From assembly GCF_023273875.1 (NCBI RefSeq), contig NZ_CP096882.1, positions 310,001-374,000 of the forward strand: a DNA stretch of 64,000 nt, given 5' to 3'. The position numbers and the translations under genes were made by a program. The stretch comes from Pseudarthrobacter sp. SSS035 (GTDB taxonomy: Bacteria > Actinomycetota > Actinomycetes > Actinomycetales > Micrococcaceae). Below the pieces are notes generated by a model. The model saw nothing but the letters and a program-made list of their open reading frames with translations. It made no database searches and was not told the origin of the DNA. Below, in pieces: positions 9,886 through 17,708 of this stretch (the first letter of the stretch is position 1; each line of letters opens with the position of its first letter).

Positions 9886-10314
9886 TTATCCTAGGGATGC
9901 GCGCCTACCCGAGGGAACTACGCCATCCTGCGGCTTCCCTGGCTGGCAGTACCGGTCCACCGCAGCCTCCCGCAGCCCCTCAGCCCAGGCCGCGAGCCGC
10001 TGGGCCGCCCGGACGTAATGGAACAGTTCCGTGGGCGTCAAGGCATCGAGGTCGGTTTCGTCCAGCCTGCGGGCCAGCTCTGCCCCCGCCGGCTGGGCGG
10101 TCAGTGTGACGCCTTCGTCCTGCCACTGGATGTCCACGGGAGGCCGACCTGCCACGAGCTGGCGGAAGAGGAAGTCCACCACTCCCGGGCTCATCGCTTT
10201 CATCAGTCCAACAGGCTGTGCCGAGCCGGGGTCCTGGGCGTCCCGGGCGGGGCGCACCGATCCGCCGGCGGGTGGGGATTCCGGAAAGGGTCGCGGCTGG
10301 GATGGGGTTTGCAT
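9886..10314 (-). CDS. Small protein of unknown function under a LexA-box promoter
   Basis: This 142-residue protein is not recognised with confidence. Residues 1-35 are Pro/Gly-rich and disordered, starting MQTPSQPRPFPESPPAGGS. The rest is a compact, mostly helical domain with LDALTPTELFHYVRAAQRL followed by AAWAEGLREAAVDRY. That helix pair faintly resembles the N-terminal region of DUF222/13E12 proteins, but no HNH motif follows. The ATG at 10314 is chosen because a TAATAT -10 ends 7 bp before it, which predicts a leaderless mRNA. An ATG at 10323 and a TTG at 10350 in frame overlap the promoter elements. The nitrilase-type gene follows after 4 bp. Confidence 0.7.
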   Translation of the reverse strand: MQTPSQPRPFPESPPAGGSVRPARDAQDPGSAQPVGLMKAMSPGVVDFLFRQLVAGRPPVDIQWQDEGVTLTAQPAGAELARRLDETDLDALTPTELFHYVRAAQRLAAWAEGLREAAVDRYCQPGKPQDGVVPSGRRASLG

Positions 10315-10321
10315 GGTGTCC

Positions 10322-10350
10322 ATATTATTCGAACATATATTCGAACACAA
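10322..10350 (-). promoter_or_regulatory. LexA-box promoter of the 9.1-10.3 kb operon
   Basis: On the minus strand the order is TTGTGT (-35, 10350-10345), a 17-bp spacer and TAATAT (-10, 10327-10322). The spacer is filled by TCGAATATATGTTCGA (10344-10329), which differs from TCGAAC-N4-GTTCGA at one core position. LexA bound there would exclude RNA polymerase. The +1 predicted 7 bp downstream coincides with the ATG at 10314. The box lies 77 bp before the divergent gene at 10421 and could affect it too. Confidence 0.75.
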
Positions 10351-10420
10351 GGTCTACAAGTCCGTGTTTCCGGCTGGCTCTTGACTGCTGCCACAAAGGT
10401 TGATGTGAGAACATCGCCTC

Positions 10421-11656
10421 ATGACGTCCCGTGCCCCGGCAAGACCCTCGCGGGTGCCTCGAACCTCACAGGCCGTGGGCCGCCTCCGCGGTATTGACGC
10501 AGCCAGGGGGCTGGCGCTCCTTGGCATGATGGCCACACATCTGCTCCCCACCTTCGAGGCAAACGCCGAGCTCACTCCCACGTGGATCGGCCTGACCTTC
10601 TCCGGCCGCGCGGCAGCCCTCTTCGCCGTGTTGGCGGGGGTGGGCCTGGCGCTGTCCACCGGAAAACAGGTACCTCCGGAAGGTGTTGCCCTGAACGCAG
10701 CCCGCCGCGGCATCGCACTGCGCGCCCTGGTGATTGCCGCCGTCGGGCTCTCATTGGGCGGGCTGGAAGTGAACCTTGCGATCATCCTGGTCCACTACGC
10801 CATGCTGTTCCTGTGCATCCTGCCGTTCCTGGGCCTGAAGCTCAAAGCCCTGTGTGCCTGGGCCGCCGGCTGGATCGTGGTTTCCCCGGTCCTCGCATAT
10901 CTGCTCCGCCCCTGGCTTATGGCAGCCAATCCGCCCCTGAATCTGGGGCACAACCCGTCCTGGGAAGACCTCTCGACGCCCTTCCCTCTGCTGGGAGACC
11001 TGTTCCTGACCGGCTACTACCCGGTGTTTCAGTGGCTGTCGTACCTGCTAGTGGGCCTGGTCCTTGGCCGGCTGGCCCTTACCAAGGCGATGGTTCCTGT
11101 CCTGCTGCTTGCCGGCGGGACTGCGGTGGCCGCACTGGCCAAGGCTTTGGGCACCGCCGCGATGGAGAACTGGGGCGGCCGTGCCGCGCTGGAGGCAGTC
11201 CTGAACGCCCCCGGATACCCGCTGGACAGCGTCCTGCAGGTCAACCTCACGGGAATCCGGCAGGAAGGATCCTGGTGGTGGCTGGCGGCCGCGGCACCGC
11301 ATTCGGCCACCACGCTGGACCTGCTCCACACCTGCGGCGTGGCGGCCGCCGTCGTGGGTGTGTTCCTCCTGCTCGGCAGGCTGGCTGACTGGCTGGACCT
11401 GGACTTGTTGCTGCCGCTGCGCGGCGCGGGTGCCATGACGCTCACGCTCTACTCAGTGCATGTGTGGGTGGTTTCGGCGTTCTACCTGAAGCCGCTGCCC
11501 GCGGGCTGGACCGAGGCGGGGATGTACTGGGCGCATGCCGCCACGGCCATCGCCGTGGGTATTGTGTTTGTGCTCCTGAAATGGCGGGGCCCGTTGGAGC
11601 TGGTGGGCCATGCGGCCAACCAGCTGGGGCGCGGCGGACGGGCCGGCCTGCGCTAG
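10421..11656 (+). CDS. Polytopic membrane protein with heparan-alpha-glucosaminide N-acetyltransferase-like domain (DUF1624/DUF418 type)
   Basis: This 411-residue protein has about ten hydrophobic helices. It opens with a short cytoplasmic tail and the motif GRLRGIDAARGLALLGMMATH at about residues 22-42. That motif marks the DUF1624/HGSNAT-like membrane acyltransferase superfamily. A GRAAALFAVLAGVG segment follows, and the C-terminal LTLYSVHVWV resembles the DUF418 end. Members are thought to transfer acyl groups to sugars or envelope polymers; no substrate is evident here. The gene is alone on the plus strand, divergent from the LexA-box operon and convergent with the TPR gene. Confidence 0.8.
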   Translation: MTSRAPARPSRVPRTSQAVGRLRGIDAARGLALLGMMATHLLPTFEANAELTPTWIGLTFSGRAAALFAVLAGVGLALSTGKQVPPEGVALNAARRGIALRALVIAAVGLSLGGLEVNLAIILVHYAMLFLCILPFLGLKLKALCAWAAGWIVVSPVLAYLLRPWLMAANPPLNLGHNPSWEDLSTPFPLLGDLFLTGYYPVFQWLSYLLVGLVLGRLALTKAMVPVLLLAGGTAVAALAKALGTAAMENWGGRAALEAVLNAPGYPLDSVLQVNLTGIRQEGSWWWLAAAAPHSATTLDLLHTCGVAAAVVGVFLLLGRLADWLDLDLLLPLRGAGAMTLTLYSVHVWVVSAFYLKPLPAGWTEAGMYWAHAATAIAVGIVFVLLKWRGPLELVGHAANQLGRGGRAGLR

Positions 11657-11722
11657 CCTGCCGCCGCTGACCTGCCGCCACTGACACCTGCCCCGCCGAG
11701 AGCAGTCGCGGAGAGCAGGCTC

Positions 11723-12202
11723 CTACGCCGGAACCTGCCCGCGGAACAGCTTCACGGCGTCGCGCATGGAGGCGCGGGCGCGCTTGCGGTCCCCGGCAGC
11801 GTCATACGCGCAGCTGAGCCGGAACCACGAACGCCAGTCGCCGGGCGCCGCTTCAGCTTCGGCCTTGTACTTTTCGAATTCCAGATCCGCCGCGGAGCGG
11901 ACGATCCGGCCGGCGGGTGTGCGCGGCAGTTCGTCTACCGGGAGCCCGCCTTCGGCCTCGAGGACCTTGGCCATCTGTTCCGTGCGTGCGCCGAACAGCA
12001 GTTCACGGATCATGGCCCAGGCGCCGATGGCCGGGAGGACCAGGTAGGCCGCTCCGATGGCCTTGGCGGCGGGGTTGCTGTCCAGCAGCAGGAGCACGGA
12101 GCGCTGGAACGACACCACCAGGTAGAAGACCAGCAGGAGCGTGACGGCACCCACCCAGATCTTGGTGCGGTTCTTCCGGAACGCCGCCAGGAACTCGCCC
12201 AC
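11723..12202 (-). CDS. Membrane-anchored TPR-like protein
   Basis: This 159-residue protein has two N-terminal membrane helices (about 14-33 and 45-67) and a cytoplasmic tail. One tetratricopeptide-like helix pair is visible in DWRSWFRLSCAYDAAGDRKRA at about residues 122-142. Such proteins serve as scaffolds; the partner is unknown. It starts 3 bp after dapB and is therefore probably co-transcribed with it. No enzymatic motif is visible. Confidence 0.7.
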   Translation of the reverse strand: MGEFLAAFRKNRTKIWVGAVTLLLVFYLVVSFQRSVLLLLDSNPAAKAIGAAYLVLPAIGAWAMIRELLFGARTEQMAKVLEAEGGLPVDELPRTPAGRIVRSAADLEFEKYKAEAEAAPGDWRSWFRLSCAYDAAGDRKRARASMRDAVKLFRGQVPA

Positions 12203-12205
12203 GGC

Positions 12206-12976
12206 CTAGAGCCCCAGGTCCAGGTAGCCGTCCAGGCCCACCGTCAGTCCCGGATGCGCGGCGACGTTGCGCACGCCAAGCAGCACTCCGGGCATAAAGG
12301 AAGCACGGTCAAAGGAATCATGGCGGAAGGTCAACTGCTCCCCCGGACCGCCAAGCAGCACCTCCTGGTGGGCCACCAGCCCGCGCAGCCGCACGCTGTG
12401 AACGCGGACTCCTTCAACGTCGCAACCCCGCGCGCCGGCGAGTTCGCTGGTGGTCGCGTCAGGACTGGGCGGAACGTCCGCAGCCTTGCGCTCGACTGCG
12501 ATGAGCTGGGCGGTGCGGACAGCGGTCCCGGACGGCGCATCAACCTTTTCCGGGTGGTGCAGTTCGATGATTTCCACGGACTCGAAATACTTGGAAGCCT
12601 TGGCGGCAAAGGCCGAGGCCAGCACGGAGCCGAGGGCAAAGTTGGGGGCGATCAGCACTCCGGTTTCCGGGTGCTCCGCGAGCAGTGCTTCCAGGGCGGC
12701 GAGCCGTGTGGAGTCCCAGCCGGTGGTTCCCACGACGGCGTGCATGCCATGCTCGACGGCGTAGCGCACGTTCGCTTCCGTGCTCCCGGGGACGGTGAGG
12801 TCCACCACGATGTCGGCACCCGAAGTGGCGAGCTGGTCCAGCGAGTCGCCGCGTCCCAGGGCGGCTACGAGCATCAGGTCGGAGGCAGCTTCAACGGCCT
12901 TTACGGCTTCGGCGCCCATGCGCCCGTTGGCGCCCAGGACAGCCACGCGGGTGGGCACGGAGAGTTGTTCGGTCAT
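12206..12976 (-). CDS. dapB: 4-hydroxy-tetrahydrodipicolinate reductase
   Basis: This 256-residue reductase carries out the second dapA/dapB-branch step of lysine and diaminopimelate synthesis, using NAD(P)H. The nucleotide-binding motif VAVLGANGRMG lies at about residues 10-20. The substrate-binding signature IELHHPEKVDAPSGTA contains the catalytic HH pair near residue 145. The ATG at 12976 gives the normal N-terminus MTEQLSVPTRV; the frame stays open further upstream but runs over moaE. It is followed after 3 bp by the TPR-like gene. Confidence 0.95.
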   Translation of the reverse strand: MTEQLSVPTRVAVLGANGRMGAEAVKAVEAASDLMLVAALGRGDSLDQLATSGADIVVDLTVPGSTEANVRYAVEHGMHAVVGTTGWDSTRLAALEALLAEHPETGVLIAPNFALGSVLASAFAAKASKYFESVEIIELHHPEKVDAPSGTAVRTAQLIAVERKAADVPPSPDATTSELAGARGCDVEGVRVHSVRLRGLVAHQEVLLGGPGEQLTFRHDSFDRASFMPGVLLGVRNVAAHPGLTVGLDGYLDLGL

Positions 12977-13070
12977 GCCGTTAACCCTACCGTCGGGTCG
13001 GGTGCGGGTTTGAACCGGATGCTGTGCGTTACCTCGCAGCCACCGGCAGGCGAAGGGACGCCAGTGGTGC

Positions 13071-13532
13071 TTAGCTGCCTGCGCCCACCCACTCCACCGT
13101 GCCGTCGGCGAAGAACTGTTCCTTCCAGATGGGAACCTGCTCCTTGATGCGGTCCACGAGTTCGGAACACACGGCAAAGGCCTGTCCGCGGTGCGCCGCG
13201 GAGACCGCACAGACCAGCGCCGGATCTCCGATGTCGAGCATGCCGATGCGGTGGGCGGCCCAGATCCGCACGGGCTGCGTGGCGGTCCCGTCGCCGGCAT
13301 GTTCGGCGGCCAGGCGGGCGACGACGTCGGCCATGACCTGGTGGGCCGTGGGGTGCGCACTGTAACTGAGCCGCTCCACTGCCTTGCCGACGTCGTGATT
13401 CCGCACTACGCCGCTGAAGCTGACCACGGCCCCTGCGGTGTCAGATTCCACCGCAGCGATCGCCTGGTCGACGGAGATGGGTTCGGCGCTCAGCACGGCG
13501 TGGACCACTTCGAAAACCGGTTCAGTGCCCAT
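13071..13532 (-). CDS. moaE: Molybdopterin synthase catalytic subunit MoaE
   Basis: This 153-residue large subunit of molybdopterin synthase uses the thiocarboxylated MoaD tail to insert sulfur into cyclic pyranopterin monophosphate. AGAVVSFSGVVRNHD (about 34-48), AAHRIGMLDIGDPAL, the AAHRGQAF segment and IKEQVPIWKEQFF are typical. The lysine in the last motif is catalytic. It overlaps the mog gene by 11 bp at its start and is the last gene of the five-gene cofactor operon. Its partner MoaD is encoded about 5.5 kb away on the other strand. Confidence 0.95.
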   Translation of the reverse strand: MGTEPVFEVVHAVLSAEPISVDQAIAAVESDTAGAVVSFSGVVRNHDVGKAVERLSYSAHPTAHQVMADVVARLAAEHAGDGTATQPVRIWAAHRIGMLDIGDPALVCAVSAAHRGQAFAVCSELVDRIKEQVPIWKEQFFADGTVEWVGAGS

Positions 13533-14091
13533 GGCCGCCCTCCAGCTGGTCGCACAGGTGCCCGATCAACGGGTCCAGCACCGTCAGGCCGTCCATAACG
13601 CCCTTGGGTGAGCCGGGCAGGTTAATGATGAACGTCTGCCCGGCAGCTCCGGCGTGGCCGCGGCTGAGGGCCGCCAGCGGCGTTTTGGTTGCGCCTTCGC
13701 GCCGGATGGCCTCCATGATGCCGGGGATTTCACGGTCCAGAAGGGGCAGGGTTACGTCGGGTGTACGGTCGTCCGGGCTGAGCCCGGTGCCGCCGCTTGT
13801 GATCACGACGGCGGGATGCTGGGTGAGGAGGGCGCGGATGGCCGCACCGACGGGCGCGCCGTCCGGCACCACCATGGCGGGGTAAGCCTCGAAGCCGTGC
13901 TCGGTGAGCCAGTCGATGATGACGGGCCCGGTTTCGTCCTCATAGATGCCTGCGGCGGCCCGGGTGGAGGCAATAACAACCCCGGCCTTGCGGCCCTGCA
14001 CCTCGCCGTGCGTGTGCGGCTCCGGCAGGTGAGGTTGCGGCGTGTGCGGCTCCGTGTTTGGCTCAGCCGGGTAAGTGCTCTCGGTGCTCAT
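13522..14091 (-). CDS. mog: MogA/MoaB family molybdopterin adenylyltransferase
   Basis: This 189-residue MoCF-fold protein would adenylylate molybdopterin before metal insertion. The core begins near residue 33 (RKAGVVIASTRAAAGIYED). The nucleotide-binding motif ITSGGTGLSPDDRTPD follows, and TFIINLPGSPKGV is near the end. The first 32 residues are an unusual Pro/His/Glu-rich tail with a 10-residue repeat (PEPHT twice), matched by a 14-bp direct DNA repeat 30 bp apart (14011 and 14041). The protein ends GGHGH. It overlaps moaC by 4 bp (ATGA) and moaE by 11 bp. Confidence 0.92.
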   Translation of the reverse strand: MSTESTYPAEPNTEPHTPQPHLPEPHTHGEVQGRKAGVVIASTRAAAGIYEDETGPVIIDWLTEHGFEAYPAMVVPDGAPVGAAIRALLTQHPAVVITSGGTGLSPDDRTPDVTLPLLDREIPGIMEAIRREGATKTPLAALSRGHAGAAGQTFIINLPGSPKGVMDGLTVLDPLIGHLCDQLEGGHGH

Positions 14092-14582
14092 AGTGTCCAG
14101 TCCCCGCTCTTGCCGCCGCTTTTCGCCAGCACTTTGATGTCGGTCAGCACGGCGTGCTTGTCGACGGCCTTGATCATGTCGTACACACTGAGGGCAGCCA
14201 CGGAAGCCGCCGTGAGCGCTTCCATCTCCACCCCGGTAACCCCGCGGGTCTTGACCGTGGCCAGGATCGCCACGGAATCGGTTCCGAGCTCGAAGTCCAC
14301 GGTGACTTTCGAGAGCGGCAACGGATGGCAGAGCGGGATGAGTTCGGGGGTCTTTTTTGCTGCCATGATGCCGGCAACCCGCGCGACGGCCAGGGCATCA
14401 CCCTTGGGCAGGCCGCCGGATCCGAGCAGGCCCAACACTTCGTCAGTGGTGCGGACGGTGGCAGTGGCGGTGGCTTCCCGCGTGGTTTCGGTTTTGCCTG
14501 ACACGTCCACCATCTGGGCGCTTCCGTCCTGGCGCAGGTGGGTCAGCGCGGACGGGCTATGTTCTGGATTCACAGCATCCAT
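14088..14582 (-). CDS. moaC: Cyclic pyranopterin monophosphate synthase MoaC
   Basis: This 164-residue protein converts the MoaA product (3',8-cyclo-GTP) into cyclic pyranopterin monophosphate. It has the family hallmarks AQMVDVSGKTETTREA near the N-terminus, AARVAGIMAAKKTPELIPLC in variant form (AVARVAGIMAAKK then LIPLCHPLPL), and VEMEALTAASVAALSVYDM. The catalytic lysine lies in the final DMIKAVDKHAVL segment. It overlaps moeA by 13 bp and mog by 4 bp, in the middle of the cofactor operon. Normal length. Confidence 0.95.
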   Translation of the reverse strand: MDAVNPEHSPSALTHLRQDGSAQMVDVSGKTETTREATATATVRTTDEVLGLLGSGGLPKGDALAVARVAGIMAAKKTPELIPLCHPLPLSKVTVDFELGTDSVAILATVKTRGVTGVEMEALTAASVAALSVYDMIKAVDKHAVLTDIKVLAKSGGKSGDWTL

Positions 14583-15883
14583 ACTTCCACCTCGTCACCC
14601 TCGGCGAGCGCCGAGACTCCAACGGGTACGTGCACCAGCGCGTTGGAGCCGGCGAGGGCGTGCATAAGGTGGGAGCTTTCGCCCCCTTCCAGGCGGACGG
14701 TTCCGTCCCCCTGGAGGGTTCCGCGCCGGACCTGATGCTTGTGTTCAGGCGACGAAAGGCTGTGGCCCAGCCGTGCGTGTACAGGGATCCGCGGCGACGG
14801 CGCTCCGAACAGTTCAGCCAGCACAGGCCGCAGGAACATTTCGAAGGAAACCAGGCAGCTAACAGGGTTTCCCGGGAATCCGAGGAAGGGCACACCGTCG
14901 AACGTCCCGATGCCCTGCGGGCCGCCGGGCTGCATGGCCACATGCAGGAACTCGGTGGCCTGGCCCTCCATGGCCTGGCGGACCACTTCGTAGGCTCCTT
15001 TGCTGACCCCGCCCGTGGTGACGATCAGGTCCACCGTGCCGGCGTGGCGGCGCAGCAGTGCCCGGAATTCGTCAGGGTGGTCCGAGGCAATGGCCGTGCG
15101 CACCACGGCCAGCCCCGCTTGCTGCATGGCGCTTTCGAGGAGGGTTCCGTTGGAATCGTAGATCTTGCCGGCCGGCAGGGGCTGGCCGGGTTCCACCACT
15201 TCGTCGCCCGTGGTGGCCAGCAGGACGGTCACCGGCCTGCGCACAGTAACTTCAGCGATCCCCAGGGCCGCCAGCAGCCCCAGTTGCGCCGGGCCAAGGA
15301 AGGTTCCCGAGGTCAGCGCCCGCTCCCCCGCCGCAATATCACTGCCGGCCGACCGCACGAAGGTGCCGGCCGCCGTCGCCGGGAGCCACACAGTGGTTGT
15401 TTCCCCCGGGGCAGGGAACCGGTCCGGAACGGCACGTTCCACGGGCACGACGGCGTCAGCACCGGCGGGAATCATGGCTCCCGTCATGATGGGGGCGGCA
15501 GTGCCGCGGTCCAGGGCCGCCGGCACGGCACCTGCCGGAACGGGGACAACCACAGGCAGCTCCGCACCGCCGTCGGGCACGTCCAGGCTGTTGATGGCAA
15601 AGCCGTCCATTTGGGAGTTGGCGAACGGCGGGAGGTTCAGGGCGGCCATCACGTCCTGGGCCAGGCCCTTGCCCAGCGCGTCGCGAAGTGCCAGCGTTTC
15701 CGTCCGTTCCTGGGCCAGCAGGGGCGCCAGCAGTTCGGTGACGGCGGCGCGGTGCAGGGCCACGGACCGTGCCTGGTGGGGCGTGTGGCTGTGCCCGAAG
15801 TGGACGTGCTCGCTGCTGCTCGGGGTGTGGCCGTGCTGGTGCGGAGGGCTGTGCATGGTCCTGCCTTCGGTCCGGGCCGTCAT
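14570..15883 (-). CDS. moeA: Molybdopterin molybdenumtransferase MoeA
   Basis: This 437-residue enzyme inserts molybdate into adenylylated molybdopterin. The family signatures are LPPFANSQMDGFAI (about residues 80-93), the GAMIPAGADAVVPVE loop, VLLATTGDEVVEPG, and the MoCF motif IVTTGGVSKGAYE. FLGFPGNPVSCLVSFE precedes the C-terminal beta barrel. The first 45 residues are an unusual His-rich tail with ten histidines, for example HSPPHQHGH. It overlaps the upstream oxidoreductase gene by 4 bp and moaC by 13 bp, so translation of the whole operon is probably coupled. Confidence 0.95.
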   Translation of the reverse strand: MTARTEGRTMHSPPHQHGHTPSSSEHVHFGHSHTPHQARSVALHRAAVTELLAPLLAQERTETLALRDALGKGLAQDVMAALNLPPFANSQMDGFAINSLDVPDGGAELPVVVPVPAGAVPAALDRGTAAPIMTGAMIPAGADAVVPVERAVPDRFPAPGETTTVWLPATAAGTFVRSAGSDIAAGERALTSGTFLGPAQLGLLAALGIAEVTVRRPVTVLLATTGDEVVEPGQPLPAGKIYDSNGTLLESAMQQAGLAVVRTAIASDHPDEFRALLRRHAGTVDLIVTTGGVSKGAYEVVRQAMEGQATEFLHVAMQPGGPQGIGTFDGVPFLGFPGNPVSCLVSFEMFLRPVLAELFGAPSPRIPVHARLGHSLSSPEHKHQVRRGTLQGDGTVRLEGGESSHLMHALAGSNALVHVPVGVSALAEGDEVEVWML

Positions 15884-17625
15884 GGATTCACGTCAACTCT
15901 AATCGTGTGGAAGCCGGTGGCCCCGTCGGGAGCAACCGGTCGGCGTTCCTCCACCTGCGGCTCGCCGTTGAGGTCCGTGGCGCGGACCTGGACCTCGTAC
16001 TGGCCGGGAGTCAGCTCAATGCCCAGCTGCCACTGGTACCACGTGTCCAGCGAAATCCCGGGCGCGAGGCGGGCTTCCTGCCACGGACCGCGGTTGACGC
16101 GGAGTTCCACCTTGCCGATCCCGGTGTGCTGGGCCCAGGCCACACCACCGAACATGACCGTTCCGGCCCCCACCCGCCGGCCGGTGCGGGGCACGTCGAT
16201 CCGCGAGGACGTTTTGATGGGGCCGCGGTCGGACCAGCCGCGCGGCGTCCAATAGCCGACGTCGTCCGCGAACCTGGTGACGCGGAGTTCCGTGAGCCAT
16301 TTGGTCGCGGAAACGTAGCCGTAGAGGCCCGGCACGATCAACCGGACTGGGAAGCCGTGTTCCAGCGGCAACGGTTCGCCGTTCATCCCCACCGCAAGCA
16401 AGGCGTCGCGCTGGTCAGTGAGGACCTCCAGCGGTGTGCCCGCCGTCCAGCCGTCGGAGCTCCGGGACAGCACCATGTCGGCGCCGGATTGCGGCCGGGC
16501 AAGGGCCAGGAGTTCCCGCACCGGCCAGCCGAGCCAGCGTGCATTGCCGATCAGGTCCCCGCCCACTTCGTTGGAGACGCAGGCGATGGTCACGTGCCGT
16601 TCCATCAGGGGTTTGGCCAGCAGATCCGCCAGGTTCAGCTCAATCTCCTGTTCCACCATTCCCGTGACGCGGAGTACCCAGGATTCGGGGTCGAGGGACG
16701 GGACAATCAGGGCGGTGTCGATCCGGTAGAAGTCACGGTTCGGCGTGACCAGCGGCTGCATTCCTTCCAGGCCGACCTCGGCGCCGGCCGGGATGGCGGG
16801 CGCTGCGGAGACTGCGGCAGGCAGTTGCAGCATCTCGCGGGCGGTACTGATGCCGGAGGCTGCACCTCGCCAGACCGCGGCCACAACCCCGCCAACGGCG
16901 GTGGCCCCGGCGCTCGCAGCCAAGACCTGCAGGAACGTGCGCCGCCCGGCGGTTGTTGCTGTCCTCGCAGGAACTTGCGCGTTCGCGGCGTCTGTCCCGG
17001 ACGGGCCTGTCCCCGCGTCTGTCCCGGATGCTGTCCCGGCTGCTATCCCCGCTGCGCCGGCCGGGAGCCCTTCGTGGAGCCGGCGGATCAGCCATCCCAG
17101 CAGGAGCGCACCGGACAGGGCTGCGGCCAGTGCCACTACAGCCGCGGCCGGGGTCATCTGGGCACGCGTGAGGACCCCACCAAGCCCGACGAGCCCAAAG
17201 ACCGCAATCACCGCTGCACCGGCAAACCGCCTGCGCTGTTCCAGGATCCCCGCCAATGCCCCGACGGCAGCGATAACCAGCAGCATCCCGGCCACGAACA
17301 CCGCTTTGTCGGCCGTGCCGAAAAGGGAGATGGCCCAGTCCTTCACACCCGGCGGAACAGCATCGATCACGGCTCCGCCTACTGCCGTCAGAGGCGAGAG
17401 GGACGGACTGAACAGACCTGCCAGCAGCTCCCCTATGACGACGGCGGCGCCGGCGGCCACGGCCCCCGACGCGGCGGCCCAGCGGCGGCTGCCTCGAGCG
17501 GCACCGTCGGTTCCCGAGCGCCCTGGAGAGGTGGTGCCGTCGTCGGCCGTTCCCTGCAGGGGCTGGAAGCTGTTCACCTCTCCAGCATAGGTTCGCCGGG
17601 CCCCGGCAGCGCCGGACTTCGCCAC
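15880..17625 (-). CDS. Membrane-anchored molybdopterin-dependent oxidoreductase (sulfite-oxidase fold)
   Basis: This 581-residue fusion has four hydrophobic helices (about 49-70, 108-128, 133-153, 158-180) and a Gly/Ala/Thr-rich loop. An internal twin-arginine motif GRRTFLQ (227-233) leads into a fifth helix, then a sulfite-oxidase-fold molybdopterin domain from about residue 285. C349 in VTIACVSNEVGG matches the molybdenum-ligating cysteine of this fold. The C-terminal Ig-like dimerisation domain ends HTIRVDVNP. It probably acts outside the membrane; the substrate is unknown. The start is GTG at 17625, or GTG at 17577, which has a GGAGAG site. It leads the moeA-moaC-mog-moaE operon, so its cofactor is made by its own operon. 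Confidence 0.88.
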   Translation of the reverse strand: MAKSGAAGARRTYAGEVNSFQPLQGTADDGTTSPGRSGTDGAARGSRRWAAASGAVAAGAAVVIGELLAGLFSPSLSPLTAVGGAVIDAVPPGVKDWAISLFGTADKAVFVAGMLLVIAAVGALAGILEQRRRFAGAAVIAVFGLVGLGGVLTRAQMTPAAAVVALAAALSGALLLGWLIRRLHEGLPAGAAGIAAGTASGTDAGTGPSGTDAANAQVPARTATTAGRRTFLQVLAASAGATAVGGVVAAVWRGAASGISTAREMLQLPAAVSAAPAIPAGAEVGLEGMQPLVTPNRDFYRIDTALIVPSLDPESWVLRVTGMVEQEIELNLADLLAKPLMERHVTIACVSNEVGGDLIGNARWLGWPVRELLALARPQSGADMVLSRSSDGWTAGTPLEVLTDQRDALLAVGMNGEPLPLEHGFPVRLIVPGLYGYVSATKWLTELRVTRFADDVGYWTPRGWSDRGPIKTSSRIDVPRTGRRVGAGTVMFGGVAWAQHTGIGKVELRVNRGPWQEARLAPGISLDTWYQWQLGIELTPGQYEVQVRATDLNGEPQVEERRPVAPDGATGFHTIRVDVNP

Positions 17626-17708
17626 GGTTGGAGGGACTTCCGGCGATGGACGGGATCCCGGGCGTCATGAGCGTGATCCCGGGGGTAAAGGTGGCGTAGC
17701 CTGAATTC

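Noticed and set aside
14630..17670. Overlapping long plus-strand frames opposite moeA and the oxidoreductase
   Set aside because: These are antisense shadows; the minus-strand proteins carry all the family motifs.
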